A DNA stretch of 64,000 nucleotides from Helianthus annuus (GCF_002127325.2 NC_035449.2:78282693-78346692), one strand, 5' to 3'; positions 47,255 to 58,867 are shown, counted from the stretch's first letter. Translations and numbers: made by a program. Notes: generated by a model from the letters alone, not told the origin.

Positions 47255-47426
47255 GAGTGATTAGGTTAGTTTGTAGTTGAATAATAAATGTTAAAAATGA
47301 GTTTAAAACTCAAATAAACACAAAAATCCCGCTGAAACGCGCTGAAAAGGGGGTCTGGTCGCGGCTGCCAGGTTCAGTTTAAGGACTGTATAAATGAATT
47401 TAATGCTGGGTTAAGATAAATGTGTA

Positions 47427-47498
47427 GGCGCAGCTCAGTTGGTTAGTGTGCGGGTGTGGGAGAAGGGCGACCCGGGTTCGAGTCCCGTGGTCAGCGCC
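47427..47498 (+). ncRNA. tRNA-like Pol III module in the Tekay-2 3' LTR
   Basis: 72 bases from GGCGCAGCTCAGTTGG to GTCAGCGCC. It has an A-box-like segment (AGCTCAGTTGG), a clean B box (GGTTCGAGTCC, within CGGGTTCGAGTCCCG), acceptor-like pairing GGCGC/GCGCC and a following run of seven T that could terminate Pol III. The anticodon arm and spacing are poor and three extra bases sit between the T arm and the acceptor, so it is not a normal tRNA gene; a tRNA-derived SINE head or pseudo-tRNA is more likely. It points opposite to the element's transcription. Confidence 0.6.
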
Positions 47499-48148
47499 TT
47501 TTTTTGAGGTTTATTTTTCTTTGTTTTTTTTTTCTAGAAAACACCAAACTTTCAGTAATTGCAAAAACAGTCCCTGGACTTTTAATTAACCAAGTTAAGT
47601 TGTTATTTAAAAAGGAAAATTAACTTTAAGTTTAAACTAACTAAGTTAGTTTATATTTACTAACTTAATATCTTTTTTTTTTTTTACAAAAACTAACTTT
47701 GATATCTAACGAGACTAACTAGATATTATAAAAATAAAAAAAAAACTTTTAAATAACAAAATTAATTATTTTAATTAATTTCATTAGTTTAAACTTGAAT
47801 AATGACCATATTTATAACGAATAAAAATCTTTAAACGTTTATTCGTTTCACAAAGCTTTCGAGTTTCACTATTTTACGAGTTTCAACTAGTTTAACGAGC
47901 ACTGAGCGTGATAACGAATCGAGAGTCTATGATAATATATCGTTCAAACGTGAAATTTGAATACCAATAGCACATAAGTCTAATATGAATACACAACATG
48001 ATTAAAGTAGTTTCATTTTCGTTAAGATCAATAGTCTCGAATTACAAACGAAACGAAAGTAGGTTACAAAGAGAGTACAAGAGTCTAAATATGGAAAGTA
48101 CAACATGACTTGCTAAAACGAGAAAGTGCAGAAATGCGGAGCGTTACA

Positions 48149-48166
48149 GTCTCCCCTCCTTTAGGA
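48149..48166 (-). promoter_or_regulatory. Tekay-2 polypurine tract
   Basis: Minus-strand CTAAAGGAGGGGAGAC immediately next to the 3' LTR; primes plus-strand DNA synthesis. Confidence 0.85.
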
Positions 48167-48220
48167 AATTTCGTCCCGAAATTTAGGAAGACGTAGGGAA
48201 AAGATGAGGATACTTCGACT

Positions 48221-51200
48221 TCATATCCTTTTTAGTTCCCAAGTAAATTCAGCGCCACGTTTTCCTTCCCATCTAACCTTAACGATAGGAATTTTACTGC
48301 GCCTTAGTAACTTGACTTGTTGATCCACGATTTCCACAGGTTTTTCCATGAAATGCATAGTTTCATTGATTTGAAGATCTTCGAGAGGAACTTGAAGTCC
48401 TTCATCAGCGAGACATTTCTTTAGGTTCGAGACGTGGAACGTTGGATGAACATTGCTGAGCTCTTGAGGTAAATCGAGTCGATAAGCCACCTTACCAATC
48501 CTTTCGAGTATCTTGAAAGGACCAACATAGCGAGGGGCAAGTTTTCCCTTTTTACCAAAATGAACCACTCCTTTCCAAGGAGACACCTTGAGTAGGACAT
48601 GGTCCCCAACGTTGAATTCCATAGGTTTGCGTCCCTTGTCTGCGTAGCTCTTTTGACGATTTCGAGCCTTGAGTAGATTGTCACGGATTTGGAGAATCTT
48701 ATCCGTTGCTTCTTGTATGATCTCAGGGCCAGTAAAATGTTTGTCACCAATCTCGTGCCAGCTTAAAGGAGATCGGCATTTGCGACCATACAATGCCTCG
48801 AAAGGAGCCATTTGAATACTGGAGTGGTAGCTATTGTTATACGAGAACTCGATCAAAGGTAAATGCACATCCCAACTACCACCAAAGTCGATGACACAAG
48901 AACGGAGCATGTCCTCTAGGGTTTGGATAGTACGTTCAGTCTGTCCATCCGTTTGAGGATGAAAAGCCGTACTAAGATTCAAATGAGTACCCATAGCGGA
49001 CTGAAAAGTTTGCCAGAGACGCGAAGTGAATCGACCATCACGATCAGAAATGATGTCGAGAGGAACACCATGATGGCGTATGACTTCATTGGTATAGACA
49101 CGAGCAAGTCGTTCAACCTTGAAATCCTCGCGAATGGGAATGAATTGTGCGGACTTAGTCAAACGATTAATGACTACCCAAATGCTATCGTAACCAGAAG
49201 GCGTACGTGGGAGTTTGGTTATGAAGTCCATCGCAATGCTATCCCATTTCCAAACGGGAATTTCGGGTTGTTCGAGTAGGCCAGAAGGTCGTTGGTGCTC
49301 GGCTTTGACTTTCGAACAGGTAAGACACTTGGAAACGTACACAGCAATGTCTTTCTTCATACCAGGCCACCAATAGGATGTACGTAGATTATGGTACATC
49401 TTGTCAGCGCCAGGGTGAATTGAGTACCTAGATTTGTGTGCTTCGTTCATGATAAGGTCACGAAGACTGTCACGATCCGGTATCCAAACGCGATCGCAAC
49501 AATAGAGGAGACCATCAGGTTTTGAAACGAGTTGACTTTCAGATGCTCCACGTATTTCTACAGCCATGGAACCTTCATTGATAGAGGAGTACTGCGCTTC
49601 ACGAATGCGATTGTGAAGATCGCTCGAGATATGAAAACAACGAATGACATCTACATGAGCCTTACGACTAAGTGCATCGGCCACGACATTCACCTTACCA
49701 GGGTGGTAGCGAATCTCGCAGTCGTAGTCGTTGAGCAACTCCACCCAACGTCGCTGTCGCATATTGAGTTCTTTTTGGTCAAAGATGTGTTGTAGGCTCT
49801 TATGGTCAGTGAAAACCACACACTTAGTACCATATAGGTAGTGTCGCCAAATCTTTAACGCAAAAACAACTGCGCCAAGCTCGAGGTCGTGGGTAGTATA
49901 ATTTTTCTCATGTATTTTGAGTTGACGAGAGGCGTAAGCGATGACTTTGTCTCGTTGCATGAGCACACAACCAAGACCACGATTCGATGCATCACAATAC
50001 ACCACGAAATCATCATTCCCATCAGGGAGAGCGAGGATAGGAGCGTTGCAAAGCAAGTCCTTGAGAGTTTGAAAAGATTCCTCTTGCTCAGGACCCCAAG
50101 CAAAAGGTTTCTCTTTTTGAGTCAACGAAGTGAGAGGAACGGCGATTTTTGAAAAATTCGAGATGAATCGATGGTAATAACCCGCCAATCCTAAGAAAGA
50201 ACGGATTTCAGAAGGAGATTTAGGCGCGGTCCAATTCTTCACGGCTTCGATTTTTGAAGGGTCGACATGGATTCCTTTTTCACTAACAACGTGCCCAAGG
50301 AATTGAACTTCTTTGATCCAAAACTCGCATTTAGAAAACTTAGCATATAAACGTTCAACACGCAGAAGTTCAAGTATAAGGCGAAGATGACGCTCGTGAT
50401 CGGCTCGATATTTAGAATAAATGAGAATATCATCAATGAAGACGATCACAAAGCGATCCAAGTATGGTTTACAAATACGATTCATGAGATCCATGAACAC
50501 AGCGGGTGCGTTGGTCAAGCCAAAAGGCATAACCACGAACTCGTAATGTCCATAGCGAGTGCGAAAAGCGGTTTTGGGAACGTCCTCTTCGAGGACTCGA
50601 AGTTGATGATAACCAGAACGAAGATCGATTTTGGAGAAACAGGTAGCGCCTTGAAGTTGATCAAAGAGGTCGTCGATACGCGAAAGAGGATAACGATTCT
50701 TAACGGTGAGTTTGTTGAGCTCACGATAGTCGATACACATGCGGAAAGAACCATCTTTCTTTTTAACGAAGAGCACAGGAGCACCCCAAGGAGAGGTACT
50801 TGGACGAATGAAACCCTTATCGAGGAGTTCTTGAAGCTGAGAAGACAATTCTTGCATCTCGGAAGGTGCAAGACGATAAGGAGCCTTGGCAACAGGAGTC
50901 GCACCAGGTACGAGGTCAATGCGAAAATCAACAGATCGAGGAGGAGGAGGACCGGGTAGATCTTCAGGAAAGACGTCAGGGAAATCGCGCACCACTGGAA
51001 CATCACTTAAACTTTTTCCCTTGCCCTTTTCTTCCACAACGTGGGCTAAAAAGGCAAAGTACTGTTTGCGTAAGTACTTGTTCGCTTGTGTGCAGGACAT
51101 CAGCTTTAGTCCCCTTGAAGGTCGGTCTCCATAAACGTGTAAAACGTCACCGGATGGAAGAGGTAAGCGAACGAATTTCTCGTGACAAGCGATTTCAGCA

Positions 51201-52720
51201 TGATTCTTTTGAAGCCAATCCATGCCTATGATGACGTCGAAACTACCCAATTGCATGGGTATGAGATCAATAGAGAAAGCATGCTCGTTAAGAGTAAGAC
51301 GACAATCGAGGAGAATGGAATCGACTAAGATGGACTTGCCATTGGCGACTTCAACGGAAAACGACTTAGGTAGCTTAGAGCGTGTGCAGTTTAACAATGA
51401 TTCGAATTCTAGGGACACAAAGCTTTTGTCCGCACCAGTATCAAATAGTATCAAAGCATAAAGATGGTTAACAAGAAACGTACCATTAACGACATCATTG
51501 TCGTTGCGTGCTTGATTCGCATTTAGGTTGAAGGCGCGTCCACGAGGAGGTTGCTGCTGCTCTTGGATCCATTGAGGGCATTGGGGACGAAGATGATTAA
51601 CATCCCCACATTTGAAACATGCCCTAGGTGGTCTTGCGTTCTGAGGAGCAGATGGAGCTTGTTGCGCTTGCTGAGCTTGTGGTGCTTGCTGCGCTTTTGG
51701 TGCTTGCTGAGCTTGTGGTGCTTGTTGTTGTTGGTATCGACAAAAGGCGGTGTCGTGTCCATAACGGTTACAAATGCCACAACGGCGACACCTAGCATTG
51801 ACGGGATGATGATAGTTACAAGTGGCACACTTGGGGTGAATCCCAGTGTACGACCTTTGGGCGTTATCAGGAGCAACAGGGTTCGGGTTAACAGGCGGCA
51901 CAATCGCGTTACAAACGGGGTTGGATTGCTTTCGCTTCTTTCCCCTATTGTTATTCGATTGTTGGGTGATTTGATGGGCTGGCTTTGAAGGAACGGGGTT
52001 TGCGGCTTGCTTATCGCGAACACGGTTGTTGTTCAAGGACGCGGCCAAACGGTAAATGTCTTCGATGCTATCGAGTTTGGCTGCCTCGATTGTGTCACGC
52101 ATACTAGGGGGTAAACCATTGATATACTTGCTTTTCTTGCGATCAGGGGTCGAAACAAGGTGAGGGACAATGAAACAGAGTTGTTTGAAACGGGTGGTGT
52201 AGGCTAGGTTGTCATCACCAATCTGTTTTAACACCCAAAATTCTTCCTCCAACTTTCGTTGCTCATGCGGAGGACAAAACTCATCCATCATTAGGGCCTT
52301 AGTCTCTTCCCATGTCAAAGCATATGCCAGCTCGTCCGAACGTATGTTTCTTTCATTCGTCCACCACTCGAGAGCTCGGGCTTGGAATACCCCAGTCGCG
52401 CTGCGCGTCTTGAGCTCATCGGGGCACTCGCTATTGATGAAGGTGACCTCTATGCTGTCAAACCACTCAAGCATGGCGGTCACCCCATCATTGCCAGTGA
52501 ATGGCTTTGGATTGCACGACGAAAAGTGTTTGAAATTGAACGAGACGGGCTTGCGTGTTTCAACCTTAGAGTCGACGGAAGAGTGAGGAGTTTCAGAGGC
52601 TCGAATCTCGGAAATGACCTTTGGAACGACGCGAGCAAATTGATCGGCCATGAAAGCCATCATCTTCTTGGTGGAGCGAGACTTTGACTTCCTAGACGCG
52701 TTGGAGTGACGAGAAGACAT
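48221..52720 (-). CDS. Tekay-2 gag-pol polyprotein (1499 codons, intact to the chromodomain)
   Basis: Single ORF. Gag domain about residues 75-205; CX2CX4HX4C knuckles [14 protein letters not shown] and [14 protein letters not shown] around a Gln/Ala/Pro repeat (about 318-385); protease [11 protein letters not shown] (about 425); RT with [20 protein letters not shown] (about 665) and active box [11 protein letters not shown] (about 763); RNase [18 protein letters not shown] (about 908) and [10 protein letters not shown]; integrase HHCC ([24 protein letters not shown], from about 1097), DDE in [18 protein letters not shown] and [15 protein letters not shown] module [13 protein letters not shown]; chromodomain start [20 protein letters not shown]. 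It ends LKRI: a frame change close to 48225 removes the last 15 or so residues of the chromodomain helix. Confidence 0.95.
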   Translation of the reverse strand: MSSRHSNASRKSKSRSTKKMMAFMADQFARVVPKVISEIRASETPHSSVDSKVETRKPVSFNFKHFSSCNPKPFTGNDGVTAMLEWFDSIEVTFINSECPDELKTRSATGVFQARALEWWTNERNIRSDELAYALTWEETKALMMDEFCPPHEQRKLEEEFWVLKQIGDDNLAYTTRFKQLCFIVPHLVSTPDRKKSKYINGLPPSMRDTIEAAKLDSIEDIYRLAASLNNNRVRDKQAANPVPSKPAHQITQQSNNNRGKKRKQSNPVCNAIVPPVNPNPVAPDNAQRSYTGIHPKCATCNYHHPVNARCRRCGICNRYGHDTAFCRYQQQQAPQAQQAPKAQQAPQAQQAQQAPSAPQNARPPRACFKCGDVNHLRPQCPQWIQEQQQPPRGRAFNLNANQARNDNDVVNGTFLVNHLYALILFDTGADKSFVSLEFESLLNCTRSKLPKSFSVEVANGKSILVDSILLDCRLTLNEHAFSIDLIPMQLGSFDVIIGMDWLQKNHAEIACHEKFVRLPLPSGDVLHVYGDRPSRGLKLMSCTQANKYLRKQYFAFLAHVVEEKGKGKSLSDVPVVRDFPDVFPEDLPGPPPPRSVDFRIDLVPGATPVAKAPYRLAPSEMQELSSQLQELLDKGFIRPSTSPWGAPVLFVKKKDGSFRMCIDYRELNKLTVKNRYPLSRIDDLFDQLQGATCFSKIDLRSGYHQLRVLEEDVPKTAFRTRYGHYEFVVMPFGLTNAPAVFMDLMNRICKPYLDRFVIVFIDDILIYSKYRADHERHLRLILELLRVERLYAKFSKCEFWIKEVQFLGHVVSEKGIHVDPSKIEAVKNWTAPKSPSEIRSFLGLAGYYHRFISNFSKIAVPLTSLTQKEKPFAWGPEQEESFQTLKDLLCNAPILALPDGNDDFVVYCDASNRGLGCVLMQRDKVIAYASRQLKIHEKNYTTHDLELGAVVFALKIWRHYLYGTKCVVFTDHKSLQHIFDQKELNMRQRRWVELLNDYDCEIRYHPGKVNVVADALSRKAHVDVIRCFHISSDLHNRIREAQYSSINEGSMAVEIRGASESQLVSKPDGLLYCCDRVWIPDRDSLRDLIMNEAHKSRYSIHPGADKMYHNLRTSYWWPGMKKDIAVYVSKCLTCSKVKAEHQRPSGLLEQPEIPVWKWDSIAMDFITKLPRTPSGYDSIWVVINRLTKSAQFIPIREDFKVERLARVYTNEVIRHHGVPLDIISDRDGRFTSRLWQTFQSAMGTHLNLSTAFHPQTDGQTERTIQTLEDMLRSCVIDFGGSWDVHLPLIEFSYNNSYHSSIQMAPFEALYGRKCRSPLSWHEIGDKHFTGPEIIQEATDKILQIRDNLLKARNRQKSYADKGRKPMEFNVGDHVLLKVSPWKGVVHFGKKGKLAPRYVGPFKILERIGKVAYRLDLPQELSNVHPTFHVSNLKKCLADEGLQVPLEDLQINETMHFMEKPVEIVDQQVKLLRRSKIPIVKVRWEGKRGAEFTWELKRI

Positions 52721-52790
52721 CTAAGATTCAAAATAACGAAATGAGTGAGACTTGGTCATAATGCTTGTTTTAGAAAAAAGAAATTGATCA

Positions 52791-52892
52791 CATAGCATAA
52801 AGGGTCACATAGCATAAAGTTTCAAGTTGATTAACATAGCATAAAAGTTTAAACGTCCCATATAGCATAATCATGAATTCCACATAGCATAA
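52791..52892. repeat. Five spaced copies of CATAGCATAA
   Basis: At 52791, 52808, 52835, 52861 (TATAGCATAA) and 52883, about 17-27 bases apart, just upstream of gag. One more copy occurs in each LTR (near 45732 and the equivalent). Confidence 0.8.
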
Positions 52893-53268
52893 CATGAATA
52901 AACGAAAGCATCGTAAATTTAGTTTGTTCACGAGGGATTATTATTGTTTGTGATTGTGATAACGTGCGAAATGTTTAAAACGACATTTTGAAATGAACGA
53001 ACGTTCTAGTATAAAATCACATATAAATTGAGATACATAAAAGAGAGGCTCAATAAAACATTGGATTGTTTCGGGTAGAGAAACGTCGACTATTCCAAAG
53101 TGGGTCGAAAGTTCTTTCGATTTAGAGATATTGTGCTTTGGCCTATAAGTAAGATACTCTTGTCGAGAAGCGATTAACGGTATCTTACCCTTCCGGTTAC
53201 TACACATCTCTAAATGATTGAAACATTCGGGACTTTGGCGAGAATAAAAATCGAGGAATGGGACTTAA

Positions 53269-53506
53269 TCGACGAGATGCGGGTTTCACCCCTAACTTGA
53301 CGATTTCGTACCCTAAATGTGGTTGGTACTCGTCGATCAAAATAAAATTTTGACACTTTGACGAGGGTCCACTAGAGTTGAAATGGAAATTACCATTAAG
53401 TTGTGGATGTCACTCCTAGCTTAATGGTGAAATTTCGTGCAAAATAGATTAAAGGTAGAATGAGAGTCGTTTACCAAATTGTGGGTTTCACGCCTATTTT
53501 GGTAAA
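53269..53506 (-). ncRNA. Three matched hairpins in the Tekay-2 leader RNA
   Basis: Each is 37 nt: 9-bp stem, 19-nt loop. H1 53269-53305 (stem ATCGACGAG/CTTGACGAT, one mismatch, one wobble), H2 53392-53428 (ACCATTAAG/CTTAATGGT, perfect), H3 53470-53506 (TTTACCAAA/TTTGGTAAA, perfect). Stems differ completely but loops are alike: ATGCGGGTTTCACCCCTAA, TTGTGGATGTCACTCCTAG, TTGTGGGTTTCACGCCTAT (plus strand). Different but self-complementary stems around a conserved loop are what selection on RNA structure leaves. A packaging, dimerisation or translation signal is possible; not shown. Confidence 0.65.
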
Positions 53507-53715
53507 TTCTTCTCGTTGGTGTTACAAGAGTATAAAAATAGCATAAGTGTATTAGTGTTTGCCTTAGGAAAGGCACATAATTTTAATAGAAAGTATAGCT
53601 AGGAAGCATGCATGGTAGAGCACAAAAGTTTTAAACAACAAATAAGAGGCAAAATTCCTAGAACTATAGATTAGGGCAAAAGCATGGCAATTTTTTTCCT
53701 AATTCCCTATAGTTA

Positions 53716-53729
53716 TGGCTCTGATACCA
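53716..53729 (-). promoter_or_regulatory. Tekay-2 primer-binding site (initiator Met tRNA type)
   Basis: Minus-strand TGGTATCAGAGCCA, three bases from the 5' LTR end, identical to the Tekay-1 site. Confidence 0.92.
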
Positions 53730-55559
53730 ATCTGTCACACCCCAACCGATGGCGGAAACATCGGGATGAGACGAAGTGTGTATAGATTGCTAGAGACTTC
53801 ATAACACTATGTGACAATATTTAATTAAGTTCAAATTTCATTTCAATACTAAAGTCAACAAGATTCAAACAAAAACAACAACATTGTTTCAACATAGATC
53901 ATAACAACAAAAGATAAATTAATCTAGGTGTGTATCTAGTCCACCCTAAATCTCGTTTCATCTTTAGTCCATACTTCAACAATTAACCTGCAACATGTAT
54001 TAAAATAGAGTTCAATGCAAAAGCAAAGGCGAGTATACAAGTTTGACTACATAGCATAATAGAATAAAAACTCATATCCAAGATGTAACATAGTGAATAA
54101 ATTTACTAGCAATGCAATTTTTGGCGTACTATATGATCAAACCCAAGAATACAACGCACAAAAATAGCCTAATCCCAATCGTTCAGCGGGGTGGTAATGT
54201 TTAACTTAACAATACCCAATTAGAATAGCGGGCGGGGCGTTAATCCTATAGCGCTATAATTGTTAAGGTGGGCTAGCAAAGTTAATGAGCATATAACGTT
54301 CCAAATCGTTCATAGAGCATACAAGCATAGCAAATATTCATAATAGTTTCATGTCACGTTCATAGATAGAGTATGTTTTGTTTAAGCATAAAAGTTATTT
54401 TGAATAGGTATACATGTTGCATCCCAAAGTGTAAAGGGGAAAAAGGGATCGAGTATACTCACGGTTTACAAGTCTTGACTTGAAGTTCCGAGAGCAAAGT
54501 TGGTAGATGAATTAGTTTGGAGCACCTTGTCCTTCTACACGAGGAAAGCAAAGGTGTATGAGTTTGGGGAAATCGGAAGATTATAGATTCGGAGTTTAGA
54601 ATGTATAGAAAATAACATAAGTGAAAGTAATCATCTTGTACACATAACTCTTGTTCTTGACACTATTAAAACTCAAAAGAGTTGGTATGATTTCATGGAT
54701 TCAAAGGTCCATTAGAGTCGTAACAAGGGCATGGTCATAGATGATGTAACATATTCTTGACAAGTAACTATTAAGTTATCATCAAGTTTAGTTACTTAGG
54801 TATACATATGGAATAACTTAGATAATAAAAAGATTACAAAGTCTTATGGTTCAAGCATGAGGTAGGAGATTAGTGTCTCCATTTAGGCACCTCTTTGTGT
54901 CATAGAATTCATACATGAGGTAGGAAGAACAAGTTTCCATTTAGGTACCTCTATTGTTCACCACTACACTTGTTGTTATAAACAACAAGGAGGGTCATGA
55001 ACTTACAAGTAATAATGTAATAACAACAACTAATCTACGGAAAAACATCAAGTAGTGAGTGGATTTCTATGAGGATAGCCCAAGCTAGTCCAACTATCAC
55101 ACATTCATCAAGCTTCATGCTTGAACACTACTTGTGGGTAAAACCCTAACTAAAACAGAATATTTGTGAGGTTTTAACCTCTGATTTAAGTGTCTCAACC
55201 ATGTTTTTAAGCTTAACCAACCATAAGAGAGGTTGTAAGCATTAGGACATTGGTATGAGATGTGTTAGACACAAGTTGGATGAAGTTTACATAAGTTTGT
55301 AACAAAACAGAAAGTTTTTGGTCAATTTCGGAGCAATTCCGGGTCTGATTTCTCCAAGGAGAAGTCAAGGAATCAAACCCCATGATTAACCAAGCAAGTA
55401 GGAAAAAGAATCAAGTGAAAAGGTTAAGAAATGAGTGAGTTATGCTCACTTTTGTGAAGATGCAACAATCTGCTCGAACTTGAGATTTGCAGCTGATTAT
55501 GGGAGGATTTGAGAGTGTTTAGAGTGATTAGAAAAGTGTAAATGGCTTGGAAGAGGCTT

Positions 55560-55571
55560 GGTATTTATAGG
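55560..55571 (-). promoter_or_regulatory. TATA box of the Tekay-2 5' LTR
   Basis: Minus-strand CCTATAAATACC; the likely core promoter for the genomic RNA of this young element. Confidence 0.6.
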
Positions 55572-55743
55572 GAGTGATTAGGTTAGTTTGTAGTTGAATA
55601 ATAAATGTTAAAAATGAGTTTAAAACTCAAATAAACACAAAAATCCCGCTGAAACGCGCTGAAAAGGGGGTCTGGTCGCGGCTGCCAGGTTCAGTTTAAG
55701 GACTGTATAAATGAATTTAATGCTGGGTTAAGATAAATGTGTA

Positions 55744-55815
55744 GGCGCAGCTCAGTTGGTTAGTGTGCGGGTGTGGGAGAAGGGCGACCCGGGTTCGAGT
55801 CCCGTGGTCAGCGCC
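55744..55815 (+). ncRNA. tRNA-like Pol III module in the Tekay-2 5' LTR
   Basis: Base-for-base the same 72-nt module as 47427-47498, again followed by a T run. About 170 bases upstream of the TATA box in element orientation. Confidence 0.6.
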
Positions 55816-56468
55816 TTTTTTTGAGGTTTATTTTTCTTTGTTTTTTTTTTCTAGAAAACACCAAACTTTCAGTAATTGCAAAAACAGTCCCTGGACTTTT
55901 AATTAACCAAGTTAAGTTGTTATTTAAAAAGGAAAATTAACTTTAAGTTTAAACTAACTAAGTTAGTTTATATTTACTAACTTAATATCTTTTTTTTTTT
56001 TTTTTACAAAAACTAACTTTGATATCTAACGAGACTAACTAGATATTATAAAAATAAAAAAAAAACTTTTAAACAACAAAATTAATTATTTTAATTAATT
56101 TCATTAGTTTAAACTTGAATAATGACCATATTTATAACGAATAAAAATCTTTAAACGTTTATTCGTTTCACAAAGCTTTCGAGTTTCACTATTTTACGAG
56201 TTTCAACTAGTTTAACGAGCACTGAGCGTGATAACGAATCGAGAGTCTATGATAATATATCGTTCAAACGTGAAATTTGAATACCAATAGCACATAAGTC
56301 TAATATGAATACACAACATGATTAAAGTAGTTTCATTTTCGTTAAGATCAATAGTCTCGAATTACAAACGAAACGAAAGTAGGTTACAAAGAGAGTACAA
56401 GAGTCTAAATATGGAAAGTACAACATGACTTGCTAAAACGAGAAAGTGCAGAAATGCGGAGCGTTACA

Positions 56469-56473
56469 CTCAA
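56469..56473. repeat. Target-site duplication CTCAA (right) of Tekay-2
   Basis: Exact match to 45410-45414. Confidence 0.95.
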
Positions 56474-56862
56474 CACGAAGGAGGTAACCGCAATTGAGAA
56501 TGTGCAGGAAACATGGATGACACCGATCATAAAGTTCCTCAGAGACGGAACATTACCCGAGGGAGACTGGGCAGCTAGGAAAGTAAGGGTAAGGGCCCTC
56601 CAATATGAGCTGGTTGATGAGGAACTATACCGGAGGTCATACCTAGGCCCATCCCTGAAGTGTGTTGACATGAAGGAAGCTGAGTATGTGATTAGGGAAA
56701 TGCATGAAGGGATTTGTGGAATGCATTCGGGGCCAAGGACGATAGTAACAAGGGCAATGAATGCGGGGTTCTATTGGCCGCGAATGTATGAAACAGCATC
56801 CGAGGTATGATAATTGCCAGGTACATGCACCAATGACCCACCGACATAAACACCCCATGATA
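56474..56862 (+). pseudogene. Tat integrase, N-terminal part
   Basis: Resumes the Tat frame one base after the duplicated CTCAA. It reads EVTAIENVQETWMTPIIKFL, then RRSYLGPSLKCVDMKEAEYV and the zinc-binding HEGICGMHSG...GFYWPRMYE. A short deletion or shift near 56806 gives a TGA, after which another frame continues DNCQVHAPMTHRHKHPM up to the Tekay-3 LTR. The catalytic core is off-window. Confidence 0.8.
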
Positions 56863-57789
56863 TGTCACACCCCAACCGATGGCAGAATCATCAGGGCATG
56901 GCACTGAGCGAAACAGATTGTTCAGAAGTTTCCACAACAACTATTCATAAAATCCAGTTATAGATACGTCCCATACCGTATCCCGAATAAACAAAGACAT
57001 TATTACAGATAACATCCAAACAAGTAATTCTGTTCCGACAACTCAGATTTAACATAAATAAATATTGTTCAACGCTTCTAAGACCCAGCCTGACAAGATC
57101 TACAGACAACTATGCCCTAGTTGCTTGTTCCTGACAGACAACTATTTGTTGGGGGCCTCTAAAGCTTTATTCTAGCTTCACTTCCCTAGCAAGCAAATAT
57201 ATTAAACACCTGTCACATACGTTAAAATAAAGTCAATACATAAAATGTAAAGGTGAGCATACAAGTTTGATAATAGCATATAGAGTTTGAATAGTTTACG
57301 CATAACCAGCACGTACACAGAGGGAAATGATGCATGTTAATTATCGACATGGATCTATCGATACCAACGACTGCGGGTTGACTGTCCGAGACAGTTCGCA
57401 ATACATGATTACCACCGTAATCCATGCAAGTAATTGTCCTTAACAACCCCTGTGAGAACGGGTGCTGAGTCCAAACTATAGTACTATGTTGTTAAGGCAG
57501 GTAGACAACATTCCACGTGTAAACATAACAACAAGCATTCATTTAGTCACGTAATACATGCAATCGGTTAGCGTTCAAATAGTTTGAATAGTGTGTTCGA
57601 TTGTGATTTTGATAAGTAACGTATGTAACACCCAAAAGTGCTAAAGCAAAAAGGGATTCGAGTATACTCACAGTGATTGATTATGGATTGAAGGGAGCGC
57701 TGAGAGTAGGGTTAGCCTGAATAGTTCGACAGCATAACGATAAGTAACGCGGAAAATGCAAACAAGTGTAAATGGATCGAATAGCCTGG

Positions 57790-58350
57790 TCGATCGAACA
57801 GCAGGTTCGATCGAACGGGTTGTTCGTTCGGTTTGAAAGTCCGTTTGAACAGTCCTGCTCGATAGGCCGGTAGGCTCGATCGGCTGGACCATTTGAGTGG
57901 ATTGTTTCTTCCTCTGAGAAGGATGTGTTTGTGTATGATGGTTTGAACTTTTGAAGTTTTTGTTGTAGCATTTGAGAACACTGAAGTGTTCTTACCTTTC
58001 AGGTCGATCGATCGAACGGTCTGTTCGATCGGCCGGCTTAACCGATCGGTTAGGAACTTCAGAAGTGATCCTCAGCAGGATGTCACTCGATCGAACAGCA
58101 TGCTCGATCGGGTGGCACTCCATACTACGAACGAGTTTGTAAAATCGATTAAGTGTTGAAGCATAGGATCTCATGATCCGAAGAGTAATGTTTACCAATC
58201 GAGTAGCATATTCGATCGAACACCACTCGTCAATAGCATACTTCATGAAGTTTGAAAGGTGTGGGACCATGTGCTAGCCGATCGGCTGGCCCGGTCGATC
58301 GGCTGGTATGTCCGATCGGCTGGGCTGTTCGTTCGAACAGCCTAGCCGTT
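57790..58350. repeat. GATCGAAC-type palindrome array in the Tekay-3 LTR
   Basis: Many variants of GTTCGATCGAAC (perfect at 57805-57816), CGATCGGC and GATCGAACAG spaced along 560 bases, denser near 57790-57880, 58005-58110 and 58270-58350. Confidence 0.8.
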
Positions 58351-58867
58351 CGGCCAGCAATCCTGACCTGGTCGGCCTTTCGTCTACCACTTGGCTGTTT
58401 TGGTTGTTTTGATATGATTTCAAGGTATTTTGACAGCGAGTTAAACCATAGAACGTGGGTTCTTACTTGCTTTACCGGTTCGGACATGAATCACCCAAGT
58501 CCGGCAGGTGAATTGTTCGGAACGGTAGTTTGATGTTTAACCCAAAAATGTTAAGATTCTTGCAAATCTTAGTTTGTTTATGTGGAAATCGGTTAGATAT
58601 AAGCTATTCATGGTTGAATGAGGCCAAGGTATGATGTTCTTCAAGAACACAATGATGACATCATCCAAGAACACTTAGATCTTGGTGATTTCACGGTTAG
58701 AATTCAAGTTTTGAAAGATAGAAAGGTGTAGAATCGCGTAATGATCGAAAACGTACAAGAATTAGAGTGGAAACTTACCGGAGTTGAGAGAAATCTGAGA
58801 AAAGGTGAAGAACAAGGGCTGGTTCGGTCAGAGCTTTCCAAAAGTAGAAAGAGTGACAATGACAGGG

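Larger units (their letters stand above)
45415..48148 (-). repeat. Tekay-2 3' LTR, 2734 bp
   Basis: Plus-strand ends TGTCACACCCC and GCGTTACA. Contains a TATA-like CCTATAAATACC (47254-47243 on the minus strand) and, upstream of it in element orientation, the tRNA-like module 47427-47498. Confidence 0.95.
52721..53715 (-). other. Tekay-2 5' leader between primer site and gag
   Basis: About 1 kb without a convincing ORF (an 88-codon minus-strand frame at 53207-52941 has no motif). It holds five copies of CATAGCATAA (52791-52892, one with T in first place) and three matched hairpins at 53269-53506. Unlike Tekay-1 there is no pre-gag ORF. Confidence 0.7.
45415..56468 (-). mobile_element. Tekay-2: nearly intact chromovirus (Tekay-type) LTR retrotransposon, 11.05 kb
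   Basis: LTRs of 2734 and 2736 bp, PBS, about 1-kb leader, one 1499-codon gag-pol ORF and a polypurine tract, all on the minus strand and flanked by CTCAA. By eye the LTRs differ by 8 substitutions and 2 indels (one in a T run), about 0.3 percent, which at the commonly used 1.3e-8 per site per year is on the order of 0.1 million years. It is the youngest element here. It interrupts the Tat element between second RNase H and integrase. Confidence 0.95.
53733..56468 (-). repeat. Tekay-2 5' LTR, 2736 bp
   Basis: Near-identical copy of 45415-48148, with the same TATA and tRNA-like module. Confidence 0.95.
27800..56862 (+). mobile_element. Tat-lineage Ty3/gypsy element, interrupted by Athila and Tekay-2 and cut by Tekay-3
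   Basis: Its pieces are 27800-28424 (LTR part 1), 41238-41325 (LTR part 2), 41326-45414 (primer site, gag, protease, RT, RNase H, second RNase H) and 56474-56862 (integrase start). The second, archaeal-type RNase H after the usual one (LLTDGASSEEGSGVGITL) is diagnostic of the Tat group. The left end is placed at TGTCAACAAAATC, giving an expected duplication TCAAA that can only be tested off-window. All coding parts carry stops or shifts. It is the oldest layer of the nest because the other three elements sit inside it. Confidence 0.8.

Noticed and set aside
47427..47498. Functional tRNA gene
   Set aside because: Anticodon arm does not pair properly and three extra bases separate T arm and acceptor; kept only as a tRNA-like module.
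51551..51988. 145-codon plus-strand ORF
   Set aside because: Antisense shadow of the Tekay-2 gag zinc-knuckle and Gln-rich region; its composition mirrors the opposite strand.
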